Shown here: in pieces, positions 45,262-54,974 of the stretch
How positions within the stretch are numbered: the first letter of the stretch is position 1
Layout: each line of letters starts with the position of its first letter
Assembly: GCA_021817985.1 (NCBI GenBank)
Contig: JAKAFK010000004.1
Location: 40,187-104,186 of the forward strand
Length of the DNA stretch: 64,000 nt
Reading direction: 5' to 3'
From: Pseudomonadota bacterium
Lineage (GTDB): Bacteria > Pseudomonadota > Gammaproteobacteria > Burkholderiales > JAKAFK01
Notes under the pieces: model-generated
What the model was told of the DNA's origin: nothing
Seen by the model: the letters and a program-made list of their open reading frames with translations, nothing else
Databases searched by the model: none
Translations under genes and position numbers: made by a program

Positions 45262-47010
45262 TCAGGGCATGAAGGCGCCAACGTGGCGCAGGGCAGAGAA
45301 CCAGAGGACATCGAGGGGCATGACGAGGAATTGCACCACCACCAGGAGCGCAACCAACCCCGTGATGCCGGAGACCATGAGGGCACGGCGCGCGCGCCGG
45401 CCACGCATGAGGTCTTCATCGTTGAGCGCATAGGGCACCACCGACAGCACCGGCGCGCGTGCGACCATGGCGAGCACCTGGGAGCCCCGAACCGAGCGGT
45501 CGATGCTTTCCAGCACGCCGGCATACCCCAGTCCGGCGCCGATGGACAGGACTGTCCCCAAGAGACAGATCGCCAGCCGGTTCGGGCTATGAGGCTTCTG
45601 CGGATACTCCGGCGGATCGATGAGCGAGAAACGCTCTCCTTCCGAGTTCTGCTCCAGCGTCTGCGCGATCCGGGCCGAGAGTTCCTTGTTCTTGATCTTC
45701 TGGTATTCCAGCAGCGAGTTGTCATGGTCGCGGCTCAAATCCTCGTACTCGCGCTCCACTTGCGGCGTGTCCTCGATGCGTGTCTCGAGGGAGGTCATGC
45801 GGCTCTGCAATTGGGTCCGGAGCGCGAGCGCGGCTTTGAGCCGTGTTTCGACCCCGTCGCGCTGAGCGGCGAGCGCCAAATAGGCGGGATTCTCCGGCGT
45901 GGCCTCGGGCATGGCCGGCGCATTTTGCGTGGACTGCTGCAAGGCTCTGAGCGCCGCAATCGACTTCTTCAGGCGGATGATCTCGGGGTAATCGTCCGAG
46001 TATTTCTGGCGTGCCTTGGCGAGATCGGTTTCGAGCCGCATCAGCTCCTTGGCCTCGTTCGCGGCACTTTCGCCCACGCCCACGTCCTTCTTGAGCGCTA
46101 CGATCTCCCGACGCAATTTCACCACGCCGGGATAATCCGGGGCGTAAATGGCCGCCTCGGTCGCATACTCGGTTTCCAGGGCTTTCAGTTGGTCGGCGGG
46201 TCCTAGCACCCGCTCGCCGCTCTTGGTCACGATCGGGAGATCCGGATTGATCTGGGCGAGCTGGCTGTCGAGATAGAATTTCTGCTGTTGGAGTCCGTTG
46301 ATGCGCTGCTCGACGTCCATGAGCTCGGTGTCGGTGCGGTCGCGCATCTCGTAATTGAGCTGCGTGAGTTCGGGCAGCGAGCCCATATGGGCCGCCTTGA
46401 AGGCTGCGAGCTTCGCCTCGATTTTGGAGATATGGGCACCCAGCCGCCGCGCCTGGGTGGCTAGGAAGGCCGTCGTGCGGCTCGCATCACGCTCACGCGA
46501 CTTGAGATTGTCACTGAGAAACAGCGACACCAGTTCGTTGTCTACCCGTTGCGCGTCGGAAGGCGTCTGGCCGTCGTAGGACAAGGTGAAGGCAATAGTC
46601 GCCTTGACGGGTTGCAAACTCTGCGGATCCACGACGTTCGCATTGATGAGATGGAGGTGGATGTCCTTGCGCATGCGGTGCAGGACTTCGCCCGTGGTCT
46701 GCGTCCGGCGCTGGCGTGCATAGAGGTTGTACTTTCGGATGATGGCCATCAGGTTGGCACGCGTCATCACGCGCTGACTGATTTCCTGGATGCGCTGCGT
46801 CGCAAAACTAGTCACCGTCGAGCGCACGAGATCCGGCGGGATCTGCTGCTCCTCGATCAGGATAGTCGCGCTTGAGCGGTAGGTAGGCGGCCACAACAGG
46901 GCAATCGCGACGGTGAGGGCGAGAAGCATGCCAGAAACCGCAAAGATCTGCGGCTTGCGGCGCCGGAAAACCGCCAGATAGGCGGCGAAGTCCTTTTGCT
47001 GTTCTGGCAT
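45262..47010 (-). CDS. Wzz/Wzc-like polysaccharide chain-length determinant (no kinase domain)
   Basis: 582 residues from MPEQQKDFAAYLAVFRRRKP. A first membrane helix (around residues 20-40, MLLALTVAIALLWPPTYRSS) precedes a periplasmic domain with long coiled-coil segments (ETEYATEAAIYAPDY, RQKYSDDYPEIIRLKKSIAAL) and a second helix group (LAICLLGTVLSIGAGLGYAG and a final LVALLVVVQFLVM). It sets polymer length and links polymerisation to export. The kinase function is in a separate gene just downstream. A GTG at 47040 would add 10 residues. Confidence 0.9.
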   Translation of the reverse strand: MPEQQKDFAAYLAVFRRRKPQIFAVSGMLLALTVAIALLWPPTYRSSATILIEEQQIPPDLVRSTVTSFATQRIQEISQRVMTRANLMAIIRKYNLYARQRRTQTTGEVLHRMRKDIHLHLINANVVDPQSLQPVKATIAFTLSYDGQTPSDAQRVDNELVSLFLSDNLKSRERDASRTTAFLATQARRLGAHISKIEAKLAAFKAAHMGSLPELTQLNYEMRDRTDTELMDVEQRINGLQQQKFYLDSQLAQINPDLPIVTKSGERVLGPADQLKALETEYATEAAIYAPDYPGVVKLRREIVALKKDVGVGESAANEAKELMRLETDLAKARQKYSDDYPEIIRLKKSIAALRALQQSTQNAPAMPEATPENPAYLALAAQRDGVETRLKAALALRTQLQSRMTSLETRIEDTPQVEREYEDLSRDHDNSLLEYQKIKNKELSARIAQTLEQNSEGERFSLIDPPEYPQKPHSPNRLAICLLGTVLSIGAGLGYAGVLESIDRSVRGSQVLAMVARAPVLSVVPYALNDEDLMRGRRARRALMVSGITGLVALLVVVQFLVMPLDVLWFSALRHVGAFMP

Positions 47011-47103
47011 CGTTCTTATATCCTCTTGAGCGCGTGACACGTGAAACTGCTTGCAAAGACCATGACCTCGCGGGGCCCGCTTCTCGCCAGGGCGCCCCCC
47101 GGT

Positions 47104-48339
47104 TCAGCGAGAGACCGACAGCTGCGGCCACCGATAGATGAGCATGGCATAGACCCGGTTATCGCTGCTCGCCTTGCTCGCCAAATCGTATTTGGAACGG
47201 GCATAGCTGTACCCGGTGCTCAGCGTCCACTCGCGCGTGAGCTTCCAGCTCATGCTCGGGTTGACAAAACTGTACCGGTTGTCGTTGGCGTTCAGGGTCC
47301 CATCGAGAAAGCGCGTCCGGTAGGTCGCGACCGACACTCGCGCCGCCCATGTCTGTGACAGATGATGCGTCCAGTCGAGCCCCAGGCGGTCGGTCTGCAC
47401 GAGCGCGCCCAGTCCGCTGGGCGTAATGGCACGGCTAAGCGACAGCGCGAGGGACGCGCTTTGCCAATGACGCTTGAGATTCCCGTTGAAGGTATAGCCG
47501 CTCGAGTCGGCGGACTGCGACGAGGTCAACGATGCGACCGGGATACAAATCGCCACCCCTTGCGCCACCACGATCGCGCACAACTCGGTATTCGCCAGCA
47601 CCGTGGTGTGCGTGCGGCGTGCGCCGACGGCCACATCGCCTTCCAGCGTCGGCGAGAAGTGGTAACGGTAGCCCGCCTGCAGCCCATAGGTGCGCGCCTT
47701 GTACTGGGTCGGGCGCGTGCGGTATTGGTCGTAGTACGCGTTCAAGCTCGCCACACCCCTTTGCGAGAGGTCGTACTGCACGCCCAGGATCCCGTTCTGG
47801 TCGCTGTAATTGACGAGATTTGTGCCCGCCGCATCACTGTAATCGGCCTTGGAAACGTCATAGGCCGCCGTGACGAGCCAGCGCGGCGTCAGATGAAACG
47901 ACCAGGTCGGATTGATCTCGCTCAAGGTCCGCTGCGCGCGCAGCTCGACGAGCCCGGTGGTCGCGAGTTCGGACTCCAGGGTGGAGTCTCGCGTGTAGTT
48001 GACGTTCACGCCAAATTGGCTTCGTTGGGTGTTCGTAGCCATATCCAAGGCGAACAGGCGATCGTTGCTGTCCAGGTTGGGCTCGGAATACCGATTCGCA
48101 TCGAGCCGGGCACTGCCCGTCACGCTCAGCGTCTGGGTCTGTCCGGTGAAACTGACCGACGGCGAGATCACCGTCGACCAAATCGAAGCATGAGGCGCGG
48201 TGGTCAGCAGCAGGTTGCTGTCGTATTGTCCGGTCGCACTGACGGACGGATTCATTGACCATTGCGCCGCGTGCGCAAGCAGCGCGTTTCCCCACCCCAG
48301 CAGCGCGCACAGCCCCCACCCTGCAATTTTCCGCTTCAC
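47104..48339 (-). CDS. Outer-membrane beta-barrel protein of the exopolysaccharide/PEP-CTERM cluster (TIGR03016-like)
   Basis: About 411 residues with a signal peptide (KIAGWGLCALLGWGNALL then AHAAQ). The rest is alternating beta-strand sequence, for example SGYTFNGNLKRHWQSASLAL and WTHHLSQTWAARVSVATY, ending MLIYRWPQLSVSR rather than in a terminal Phe. Such barrels are conserved in exosortase loci and may form or support the export channel. A GTG at 48339 preceded by GAGGTGG gives the signal peptide; an ATG at 48354 is the alternative. Confidence 0.82.
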   Translation of the reverse strand: MKRKIAGWGLCALLGWGNALLAHAAQWSMNPSVSATGQYDSNLLLTTAPHASIWSTVISPSVSFTGQTQTLSVTGSARLDANRYSEPNLDSNDRLFALDMATNTQRSQFGVNVNYTRDSTLESELATTGLVELRAQRTLSEINPTWSFHLTPRWLVTAAYDVSKADYSDAAGTNLVNYSDQNGILGVQYDLSQRGVASLNAYYDQYRTRPTQYKARTYGLQAGYRYHFSPTLEGDVAVGARRTHTTVLANTELCAIVVAQGVAICIPVASLTSSQSADSSGYTFNGNLKRHWQSASLALSLSRAITPSGLGALVQTDRLGLDWTHHLSQTWAARVSVATYRTRFLDGTLNANDNRYSFVNPSMSWKLTREWTLSTGYSYARSKYDLASKASSDNRVYAMLIYRWPQLSVSR

Positions 48340-48454
48340 GCCCACCTCGAACATCCATCTTGTCTGGCCATCTTGGGTACCCCGGCTCGGAAGGCAAGCC
48401 GCCCTCGCCGGGCCGCTGTCAGCCTGCTAGTCGCATTCACTGCCAAGCTGGCAT

Positions 48455-49057
48455 TTAGGGAACGACGACCACGTCCCCGGGTTCAAGCTGGATGTCCTGG
48501 GCAAGATCATTCCCCTTTTCCATGTCGGCATAATGGAAGGAGAACACGCGGCTTTGGCGCCCATCCTGACGGATGACCTTGATGTCGTTATCAGCGGCAT
48601 AGGGGGTGAGCCCTCCGGCCATGCTCAAGGCCTGAAGCACGGTCACATATCCGCCGGTCACAAATTCTCCGGGCTTGTTCACCTGCCCGATCACATAGAT
48701 GCTGTTGCCTTCGACCTTGTCCACCATGACGGTCACGACAGCGGCCGGGATGTACTTCTTGAGGCGCCGCGTGATCTCCGTCTCAAGCTGCGCAACGCTC
48801 TTGCCCGCCGCCCGCATGTCGCCCGCCAAAGGGTAGGAAATGCCCCCATCGGGACGCACCACCACCTCCTGGGGCAAATCCTTCTCGCCCCATACGGAAA
48901 TGTCCAGCACATCGCCCGGGGCGAGCAAATAGCCGGCCGGAGCCCTCACCTTCGGGGCAGTGCCGGAGGGCGCGGCTGGAAACGCAGACGCGGGATGGGA
49001 AACGAAAAGAGGCAAAAGCAGCGCAAAAAGCAATGACATCCGCAGACTGTTTTTCAT
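48455..49057 (-). CDS. Polysaccharide export protein (Wza-like)
   Basis: 200 residues with a signal peptide ending near HPASAFPAA. The Poly_export domain begins GYLLAPGDVLDISVWGEKDL, and the SLBB-like part includes VYVIGQVNKPGEFV (read as IYVIGQVNKPGEFV) and QALSMAGGLTPYA. It is short and has no lipobox, as in the PEP-CTERM export family (EpsE/TIGR03027-like). It would form the periplasmic/outer-membrane part of the export channel. First gene of the export cluster. Confidence 0.9.
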   Translation of the reverse strand: MKNSLRMSLLFALLLPLFVSHPASAFPAAPSGTAPKVRAPAGYLLAPGDVLDISVWGEKDLPQEVVVRPDGGISYPLAGDMRAAGKSVAQLETEITRRLKKYIPAAVVTVMVDKVEGNSIYVIGQVNKPGEFVTGGYVTVLQALSMAGGLTPYAADNDIKVIRQDGRQSRVFSFHYADMEKGNDLAQDIQLEPGDVVVVP

Positions 49058-49462
49058 TACGCCACCCTAACATGTCGTAAAAATAATTATTTGGAGCGCA
49101 GTTCTATGCAAATCGGTATAGCCAATATAGTTCACGTTTTTCAATCCGCAACCGGAAAACGCACCGGCGCCAGCCCATTAGACAATTAAGATAGGCTAAT
49201 AATGGCAAGCGCAGGGCCGCCGACCCGGCGAAGCAAGACACGCGGCCGTGGACAGGCGAGTGAAAGATGCGTTAACGACGTAGGTTTCGCATCCCGGTTC
49301 GCGGGCGGCCGACTATTAGGGTTGCATGAAACGGGTCATGCGCGCCGCCATGAGGGACGTAGGGTTTTTATTAGGGTTGGACGACAGACCATAGGAGGGT
49401 GCGAACCGGATCGCATTCCCTAGCGGGAAAGCACGGGTTTCAGGCGCGGATAGGGTGATTTG
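49058..49462. other. Control region of the export cluster
   Basis: 405 bases between gspN and the Wza-like gene. It contains a sigma-70-like promoter at 49115-49144 and a pair of direct repeats: TATTAGGGTTG at 49314-49324 and 49369-49379, each preceded by GACGTAGG (49277 and 49356). No gene is seen. The operator role of the repeats is a guess. Confidence 0.6.
49115..49144 (-). promoter_or_regulatory. Sigma-70-like promoter of the export cluster
   Basis: Minus strand TTGAAA (49144-49139), an 18-base spacer and TATACC (49120-49115) precede the Wza-like gene by about 60 bases. The match is moderate. Confidence 0.45.
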
Positions 49463-50278
49463 TCAAGGGAGCGCCGCCACCAGCCCCTGCGGCCATAAGA
49501 CCTGATAGCTCCCGTTCGGCTGCCGTCTGCCCATGCGGCTTGCGAAGAAATCCAGGGCCCCGGCACGAGGCCCTTCCGGCAGCGCCACTCCCTCGAAGCG
49601 CACGCCAAGCGCCTTTGACCAGGCCCCGGTACCCGAAAGCGCCAGCGGTCCGCGCACCGTCGCAATGCGAAATCGCGCCCCTGCACCCGCAAAAACGATG
49701 CGGACGGCATAGGTGCCGAGCGTCGAGACCGGGCCAAGCGACGTGGCCACGTCGCTCAAAGTCATCTCGGCATGCCCCTTAAGCCCGCCTGAGCGGCTGA
49801 AGGATAAGGCGTCACTATGCATCCTCACTCGCGCCCTGAGGCCCGCCGGGGTCAACAGGGGCAATTGGCGCATGAGCGGGCTGCCGTCAAACGCTGCCGC
49901 CAAATGCGTGATTCGAACCATCCCGAACGCCCACGCCATTACGGCATGCGCGTCGTCGTCTGTCCCCGCAACCCAGATCGGGATCGCAAGATGCCCCTTC
50001 CACAGGCCACCCCAGCGCACCTGCCAGCGCACCCTGCCCAACGCATATTCCGCCCCCGGACCCAGTCGCAGAACGACTTCCTGGGCGCTCCCGTCCCACA
50101 GGCTGCCTTCCGTTCCGCCCAGCCGCAGGCGGCCGCCACTCGCCTTCGCCACCAGCCAGGCCCCCACGCTCGCCGGCGCGCGGGCCCCGAGAAAGCCGGC
50201 ATAGCCCACGGCCATCAACAGCGCCCAAAGAATCCAGCGCCCTCGCGACGATTGCCGCGATATTCGTCGCGCACTCAT
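49463..50278 (-). CDS. gspN: Type II secretion system protein N
   Basis: 271 residues with an N-terminal membrane helix (ILWALLMAVGYAGFLGARAP) and a periplasmic domain including RVRWQVRWGGLWKG and PLALSGTGAWS. Such sequences match GspN, the least conserved inner-membrane component of the system. It overlaps gspM by four bases and is the last gene of the gsp operon. Confidence 0.85.
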   Translation of the reverse strand: MSARRISRQSSRGRWILWALLMAVGYAGFLGARAPASVGAWLVAKASGGRLRLGGTEGSLWDGSAQEVVLRLGPGAEYALGRVRWQVRWGGLWKGHLAIPIWVAGTDDDAHAVMAWAFGMVRITHLAAAFDGSPLMRQLPLLTPAGLRARVRMHSDALSFSRSGGLKGHAEMTLSDVATSLGPVSTLGTYAVRIVFAGAGARFRIATVRGPLALSGTGAWSKALGVRFEGVALPEGPRAGALDFFASRMGRRQPNGSYQVLWPQGLVAALP

Positions 50279-50775
50279 TGCGCGTCGACCTCGGGCGCGG
50301 CCAACGATACGTCAACCGAGACCCACCCGGGAGGCCCTGCCGGCCTGACCTGCGCACGTTTGACCCTAATGCCGAAGCGGCGCTGGAGCCGTCCGAGCCA
50401 CCGAATCCAGTCGTCGAACGGCACGGAGGCGAAGCGTACGGTCAGCGCGCCCGATCCTTCTGGGATGACGGCCCCCAGCGTCAGCCCCGCGCCCCGCGCG
50501 GATTGCGAAATCGCCGATTGCAGCTGGGCCTGGGAGATCGAGGCGACCGGGGCCGACGACTTGAGTGCAAGCACCGCTTTCTCCTCGTGCCGAACCGCTT
50601 GCGCCTGGGCCACGAGCACCGGCAGCGCGGTTCTCAGCCGCGCACGCGCCTTCACCATGGGCGCCCAGATGTAAAGATAAAGGAAGACAACCAGCACCAG
50701 CGTGCCGCCGCCCGCAAGGATTGCGCGCTCGCGGGGCAAGCGCGCGCGCCAGAACTGCTGCAAGGTCTCGTTCAT
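50275..50775 (-). CDS. gspM: Type II secretion system protein M
   Basis: 166 residues with a single N-terminal membrane helix (AILAGGGTLVLVVFLYLYIWAP) and a ferredoxin-like periplasmic domain. Part of the inner-membrane platform together with GspL, to which it is coupled by a four-base overlap. Confidence 0.9.
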   Translation of the reverse strand: MNETLQQFWRARLPRERAILAGGGTLVLVVFLYLYIWAPMVKARARLRTALPVLVAQAQAVRHEEKAVLALKSSAPVASISQAQLQSAISQSARGAGLTLGAVIPEGSGALTVRFASVPFDDWIRWLGRLQRRFGIRVKRAQVRPAGPPGWVSVDVSLAAPEVDAQ

Positions 50776-52061
50776 AAGGGGCCTCTCGACAGCCGCAGCT
50801 GGACGTGCACGCCGCCGTCCGCTGGCTCGGCTCTCGCATGCACTCGGAATCCGCCGGCCAACAGACGGCTTCGCAGGAGGGCGGCGGCGGATTCATTGGG
50901 CACCGCAACCTCGAGGGTGAGCGTGCCCGCATGATAGCTCAGGGCGGTGAGTCGGGCGGGGGGCAATGCGCTTGCCGCGCGCGAGAGAAGCGGCAGGAAA
51001 TCGCGCGGATCGAGCTGGCCATGGGCGTGCCGCAAATCGGTGAGGTTGCGGCGCATCTGCAAGACCGGGTCGACGATCGCCGTGGTCTCGGGAAATGCCC
51101 GCTTGAAACTGCCCAACATGGCGGCACGCAATCGTGTCGCCTCATGGGCCATCTTGAGCGTGTCTAGCCCTTCGCCGCCCACGGCGAGCAGCAGGACGGC
51201 CGCGGCGGCCCATAGCGCCGGGCGCAGCTGCAGAAGGCGCTCGCGGGTAAACCACGCTTCTCCGAAGACCCCCATGCTGGGGGCAAGGTTGAGCGGTGCC
51301 CCGCGCACGGGCGGGTGTTCCGCCGGGCGCACTGCGCCGGCGAGCCGCGTCGGCACCCCGAGCATCGCCTCCCACGCCAGGACATCGGGCGCGTGCCCGC
51401 TTTCGGCGCGCACCAACACCTCTCGCGGTGCCGAGCCCTGTTGAGCCGCTTCCGACAGAGCCAAGGCCAGGGCAAAGGGCGGCGCCCCGTCAGGCGCGCG
51501 GTCGAGCGCGAATCCGGACATCTCGCCCGTCCGCACGAAGCCGCCTTCCCCCTTCCATACCACCACCCACTGTCCTTGCTGGACGGGCACGCTCAACGAT
51601 TCCGGGATGATGGCTTGCGGAAAAAGGCGCGCCTCCCGCAACCGGGCCGACAGTGTGTTCCAATAGGCGCGCTCGACGACGGCCACCGCGAACTCCCCGC
51701 TGGGAAGCCTGGGGCCGGGCGCGACGTGGATCGCCTCCGGATCGCACATCAGCTTCTCTTCCACCGCGAAGGGCAGCAGCTGCGCGAGCCTTCGCCCGCG
51801 CGCTTGCGGCACCCGCACGCAGGTCAACAGCACGAGACTGGCCGGCAAGACGATGGTGAGCCGATCGGCCTTCGGCATCTGGGTGAGAAGGGCTTGGCCG
51901 CGCACGGGCTCGGTGTGTCCCCGATACCACGCGTAGCCCACGGGCGCGGGCTCCGCCCCCCACGTTTCCGGCATATGGACTTGCAAGACGGACACGCCGC
52001 GTCTCCTTCCGTTTTGCTGCGGCGAGGCCTTGGCCTCGGCACGGGTTCCGATCAGGCGCAT
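50772..52061 (-). CDS. gspL: Type II secretion system protein L
   Basis: About 429 residues from the ATG at 52061, which overlaps the gspK stop (TGATG). An actin-like cytoplasmic domain (LPFAVEEKLMCDPEAIHVA) is followed by one membrane helix (LWAAAAVLLLAVGGEGLDTL) and a small periplasmic domain. It recruits the GspE ATPase to the platform. Confidence 0.92.
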   Translation of the reverse strand: MRLIGTRAEAKASPQQNGRRRGVSVLQVHMPETWGAEPAPVGYAWYRGHTEPVRGQALLTQMPKADRLTIVLPASLVLLTCVRVPQARGRRLAQLLPFAVEEKLMCDPEAIHVAPGPRLPSGEFAVAVVERAYWNTLSARLREARLFPQAIIPESLSVPVQQGQWVVVWKGEGGFVRTGEMSGFALDRAPDGAPPFALALALSEAAQQGSAPREVLVRAESGHAPDVLAWEAMLGVPTRLAGAVRPAEHPPVRGAPLNLAPSMGVFGEAWFTRERLLQLRPALWAAAAVLLLAVGGEGLDTLKMAHEATRLRAAMLGSFKRAFPETTAIVDPVLQMRRNLTDLRHAHGQLDPRDFLPLLSRAASALPPARLTALSYHAGTLTLEVAVPNESAAALLRSRLLAGGFRVHARAEPADGGVHVQLRLSRGPL

Positions 52062-52993
52062 CAGCTCACCTTTTTCCACAGGATCTGCGTTCCCGAGCCG
52101 CGCGCGCGGTACAGCAGCGCTTTTTCGGTCACCCGCACCCGGTGATAGCGGATCGTCACGTGAACCAAAAAATATTGGCTGTTGACCGAGAATGTCTGGT
52201 CGCGCACGCCTGCAAGCTGACCGGCCGTGAGCTGCCCGGTAAAGTCCGCCTGGCTCTGAAAATACGCGTCCGCGCGGCGCGCCACCAGGGCCTGCGCTGC
52301 ACCCAGCCCGAGCCCGGGGAAAACGGCGGCAAGCACCTCCGCAGGAGCCGTGTTCACGTTCACGGGCGTGTACCCCGGCAGCGCCGTGACGAAGGGGCGC
52401 AGGCGCGCCACGATGCCCGCATCGAAGCCTTTGATGCGATAGAGCTCATCGACATCGGTGAGCGGGCGGTGCGGATCGCGGTACGGCGGATCCTGCGCCA
52501 GATAATAGGCATCCAGCGCGCCGGAATAGGGCGGCGACACCCAGTCGGCCACCGCACCGGCCAGATCCGGGGGCAGGTCCAGCAGGACCAGCAAGCGCCG
52601 GAACGCCGCGACATCCTGCGCACTGCCGCCTCCCACACCGGCCAGATCGTTCAGGTTGAAGCGGCTTTGCGCATCCGTCACCCCCCCGGCCACGGATCCT
52701 GAGCCGACGGCGACGGGCGGCAAGGGGCGCGCCCACAGCTGCCCGAGGTCGTCGATGCCGCTTTGGCGCCCTTCCTGGGCAAGGATCGCCCCGGCCCACG
52801 CGAGGCCGGCGCGGGCGACGGCATCAGCTTGCGCCGCATCCTCAAGATTCGCCACCTGCCTCACCCACATCCGTTCGCGCCAAGCCATCGCGCCCACGGC
52901 GGCTGCCGCCAACGCCACCACCAGAAGCGCCGTCACGATCGCCAGGCCCGTCTGCCGCCGCTCGATTCGGCCTACGCGCATCGCCCTGCTCAT
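52061..52993 (-). CDS. gspK: Type II secretion minor pseudopilin K
   Basis: 310 residues with a prepilin-like N-terminus (RRQTGLAIVTALLVVALAAAAVGA) and the GspK alpha-helical domain, including DLPPDLAGAVADWV, DVDELYRIKGFDAGIVARL and PVNVNTAPAEVLAAVFPGL. It sits at the pseudopilus tip. As in most GspK proteins, the residue after the cleaved Gly is not the usual Glu. Confidence 0.93.
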   Translation of the reverse strand: MSRAMRVGRIERRQTGLAIVTALLVVALAAAAVGAMAWRERMWVRQVANLEDAAQADAVARAGLAWAGAILAQEGRQSGIDDLGQLWARPLPPVAVGSGSVAGGVTDAQSRFNLNDLAGVGGGSAQDVAAFRRLLVLLDLPPDLAGAVADWVSPPYSGALDAYYLAQDPPYRDPHRPLTDVDELYRIKGFDAGIVARLRPFVTALPGYTPVNVNTAPAEVLAAVFPGLGLGAAQALVARRADAYFQSQADFTGQLTAGQLAGVRDQTFSVNSQYFLVHVTIRYHRVRVTEKALLYRARGSGTQILWKKVS

Positions 52994-53610
52994 CGCGCAA
53001 ACACCCGCACCAGCCGCGCCCCGCCCGCCAGCACCACGGTCACCTTGACCGCGCGCGGCAGGTCCTCACCGGAGCGCGCGGGCCACGCGCCATGCCAGTC
53101 CCCCTCACGGTCGAGGTAGGCAAACGCCAGACTCGTCACCTGGGCGAGCATGCGCGTGACTTGCGGGCGCGTCGACGGCGCGGCGTCCAAAGCCGGCCAC
53201 AACAGCCACTCGATGCGGCCGCCGCGCAGGCGGTAGCCCACGCGCTGGGGCGCGGCCATCGGGTCCTGCCGGTCGGGAAAACCCATGCGCGTGAACACGA
53301 TCTCGGGCGCGCCATGGGTCCCGTCCGGTCCGCCGTATAAGGCCGGCTCGACCGTGCGGCCGTCCGGCGCGATCACCGGGCGGTCGACGGCGGCGCCGAG
53401 ATCTTGTCCGAAGCGGGCAAAGAAGATCGCCACATCGCGCCACTTGCGGTCGTCCGCCAGGACATGGTCGCGCGTCGCCAGCACGGCATCAAGCCCCCGA
53501 TAGGCCATCGCCGACAGGAGCGCGAAGATCGCGACGGCGACCAGGAGCTCCACCAGGGTGAACCCACCGTCCGCACGTCCGGATTCCCATCGCACAGGCC
53601 GCCGGCTCAT
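52990..53610 (-). CDS. gspJ: Type II secretion minor pseudopilin J
   Basis: 206 residues with the prepilin motif GFTLVELLVAVAIFALLSAMAYRGLDA and the GspJ feature LATRDHVLADDRKWRDVAIFFARF. Part of the pseudopilus tip complex with GspI and GspK. Overlaps both neighbours by four bases. Confidence 0.93.
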   Translation of the reverse strand: MSRRPVRWESGRADGGFTLVELLVAVAIFALLSAMAYRGLDAVLATRDHVLADDRKWRDVAIFFARFGQDLGAAVDRPVIAPDGRTVEPALYGGPDGTHGAPEIVFTRMGFPDRQDPMAAPQRVGYRLRGGRIEWLLWPALDAAPSTRPQVTRMLAQVTSLAFAYLDREGDWHGAWPARSGEDLPRAVKVTVVLAGGARLVRVFAR

Positions 53611-54017
53611 GGCGAAGCGACCGCCGGGCCGGCGTCCGAAACGTGCGCCAAATAGCCCACCACGTGCGCCACCGCGTAATGCGGGTCGCCGGCTGCATAG
53701 ACGCGGATGTCGATCCGCTCAAAACTCCGATTCGGCGTCTTGGTCACCGCCTCTTCCCACTCGAACGCCCGGCCCGCTTCGGCTTGCGTCCCATTGACCG
53801 TACCCACCGCCGGCCAGTCGCGCATCGCCTCGTGGAGCGCGAGCCGATTCTGGGCCACGAAGCCTGCCAGCAGGCGCGTGCGGGCTTCGCCCGCGGCATC
53901 CACGAGACTCAATGTGGCGCGCGAGACCGCGGCCATGGCAATCGCGAGAATGGCAAGAGCGACGATCACCTCGATCAAGGTAAACCCCCGGTGGCCTGTC
54001 CTTTCGTTACTGGCCAC
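53607..54017 (-). CDS. gspI: Type II secretion minor pseudopilin I
   Basis: 136 residues with the prepilin motif GFTLIEVIVALAILAIAMAAVSRATL and the GspI-type FVAQNRLALHEAMRDWPAVG. Overlaps gspH by 11 bases. Confidence 0.93.
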   Translation of the reverse strand: MASNERTGHRGFTLIEVIVALAILAIAMAAVSRATLSLVDAAGEARTRLLAGFVAQNRLALHEAMRDWPAVGTVNGTQAEAGRAFEWEEAVTKTPNRSFERIDIRVYAAGDPHYAVAHVVGYLAHVSDAGPAVASP

Positions 54018-54522
54018 GAAGTCCTCCGAGGCGCACGGCGCCCCGGCCGTCGCATGCCACGGACATGCGCCGCCCGGCCAAGGCGAGGGTGAGCCGAAAG
54101 GGAAGCCCTATGCCCTGCGCCGCAAACACAATGCGGGAGTTTCCCGCAAGCGGCACGCCGTCAGCCTGCGCCGCCACGATGCGCACCCCGGGCGGCAGCT
54201 CGCGCGCACGAAAGACGCGCTCCGTGTCCAGCGTCCAGCGCCCCGTCTCGTCCTTTTGCCAGAATGCGTAGCCCGTGCCCTTGTGCGACCACCCGATGCT
54301 GCTCCCGGTAATAAGCGCCTCTTCGCGCGCCTGCTCGAGCAGGGCAGCCAAGCGGCCGGCCGAATCCTTGAGCCGGCGTGACGGATCCGGCATCAGCCGC
54401 ACGGCGGCAACGCCGACCATGATCCCGACGATCGCGAGCACGACCAGGAGCTCGATCAGCGTGAACCCGAAGCCCGCCCCATGCGGCGGGCCGTCAGTGC
54501 TGCCAGGAGCCGATTTCCGCAT
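54007..54522 (-). CDS. gspH: Type II secretion minor pseudopilin H
   Basis: 171 residues from the ATG at 54522, with GGGGG just upstream and overlapping the gspG stop by 29 bases. Prepilin motif GFTLIELLVVLAIVGIMVGVAAVRL, then LAALLEQAREEALITGSSIGW, typical of GspH. The long open frame upstream of this start is out of register with the family. Confidence 0.92.
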   Translation of the reverse strand: MRKSAPGSTDGPPHGAGFGFTLIELLVVLAIVGIMVGVAAVRLMPDPSRRLKDSAGRLAALLEQAREEALITGSSIGWSHKGTGYAFWQKDETGRWTLDTERVFRARELPPGVRIVAAQADGVPLAGNSRIVFAAQGIGLPFRLTLALAGRRMSVACDGRGAVRLGGLRGQ

Positions 54523-54928
54523 TTTCCCCCTGCCCGCCGGGCTGTCCTTGCGGCCCATAGCTGAACACGTCGACCCGGCCGTGGACGCCGGGGTTGAGGT
54601 ACAGGTAATCGTGGCCCCAGGGATCCTTCGGCAGCCGTTCCAGGTACCCTCCGGGCTTCCAGTTGGCGGGAATGGGCGGCACGGTGGGCTTGGAAACCAG
54701 CGCCTGCAAGCCCTGGTCGGTGGTGGGGTAGGTCCCGTTGTCCAGTTCGTAGAGCTTGAGGGCCTGCATGATGGTGCTGATATCGGCCCGGGCGGCGACG
54801 ACACGCGCCTGCTCGGGACGGCTCATGATCTTGGGCACCACCAAGGCCGCAAGAATGCCCAGGATCACGACCACGATCATGATTTCGATCAGGGTGAAGC
54901 CGCGTTGTCGGCCGCGCGCACACATCAT
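54494..54928 (-). CDS. gspG: Type II secretion major pseudopilin G
   Basis: 144 residues from the ATG at 54928, with AAGGAGA upstream. Prepilin motif GFTLIEIMIVVVILGILAAL, then PKIMSRPEQARVVAARADI, LDNGTYPTTDQGLQAL and DPWGHDYLYLNPG. These are the diagnostic motifs of the major pseudopilin forming the pseudopilus. Confidence 0.96.
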   Translation of the reverse strand: MMCARGRQRGFTLIEIMIVVVILGILAALVVPKIMSRPEQARVVAARADISTIMQALKLYELDNGTYPTTDQGLQALVSKPTVPPIPANWKPGGYLERLPKDPWGHDYLYLNPGVHGRVDVFSYGPQGQPGGQGENAEIGSWQH

Positions 54929-54974
54929 TCCAAAGTCTCCTTCCATTGCACCGGTGCCTGGCAAAGTCCGCTCC

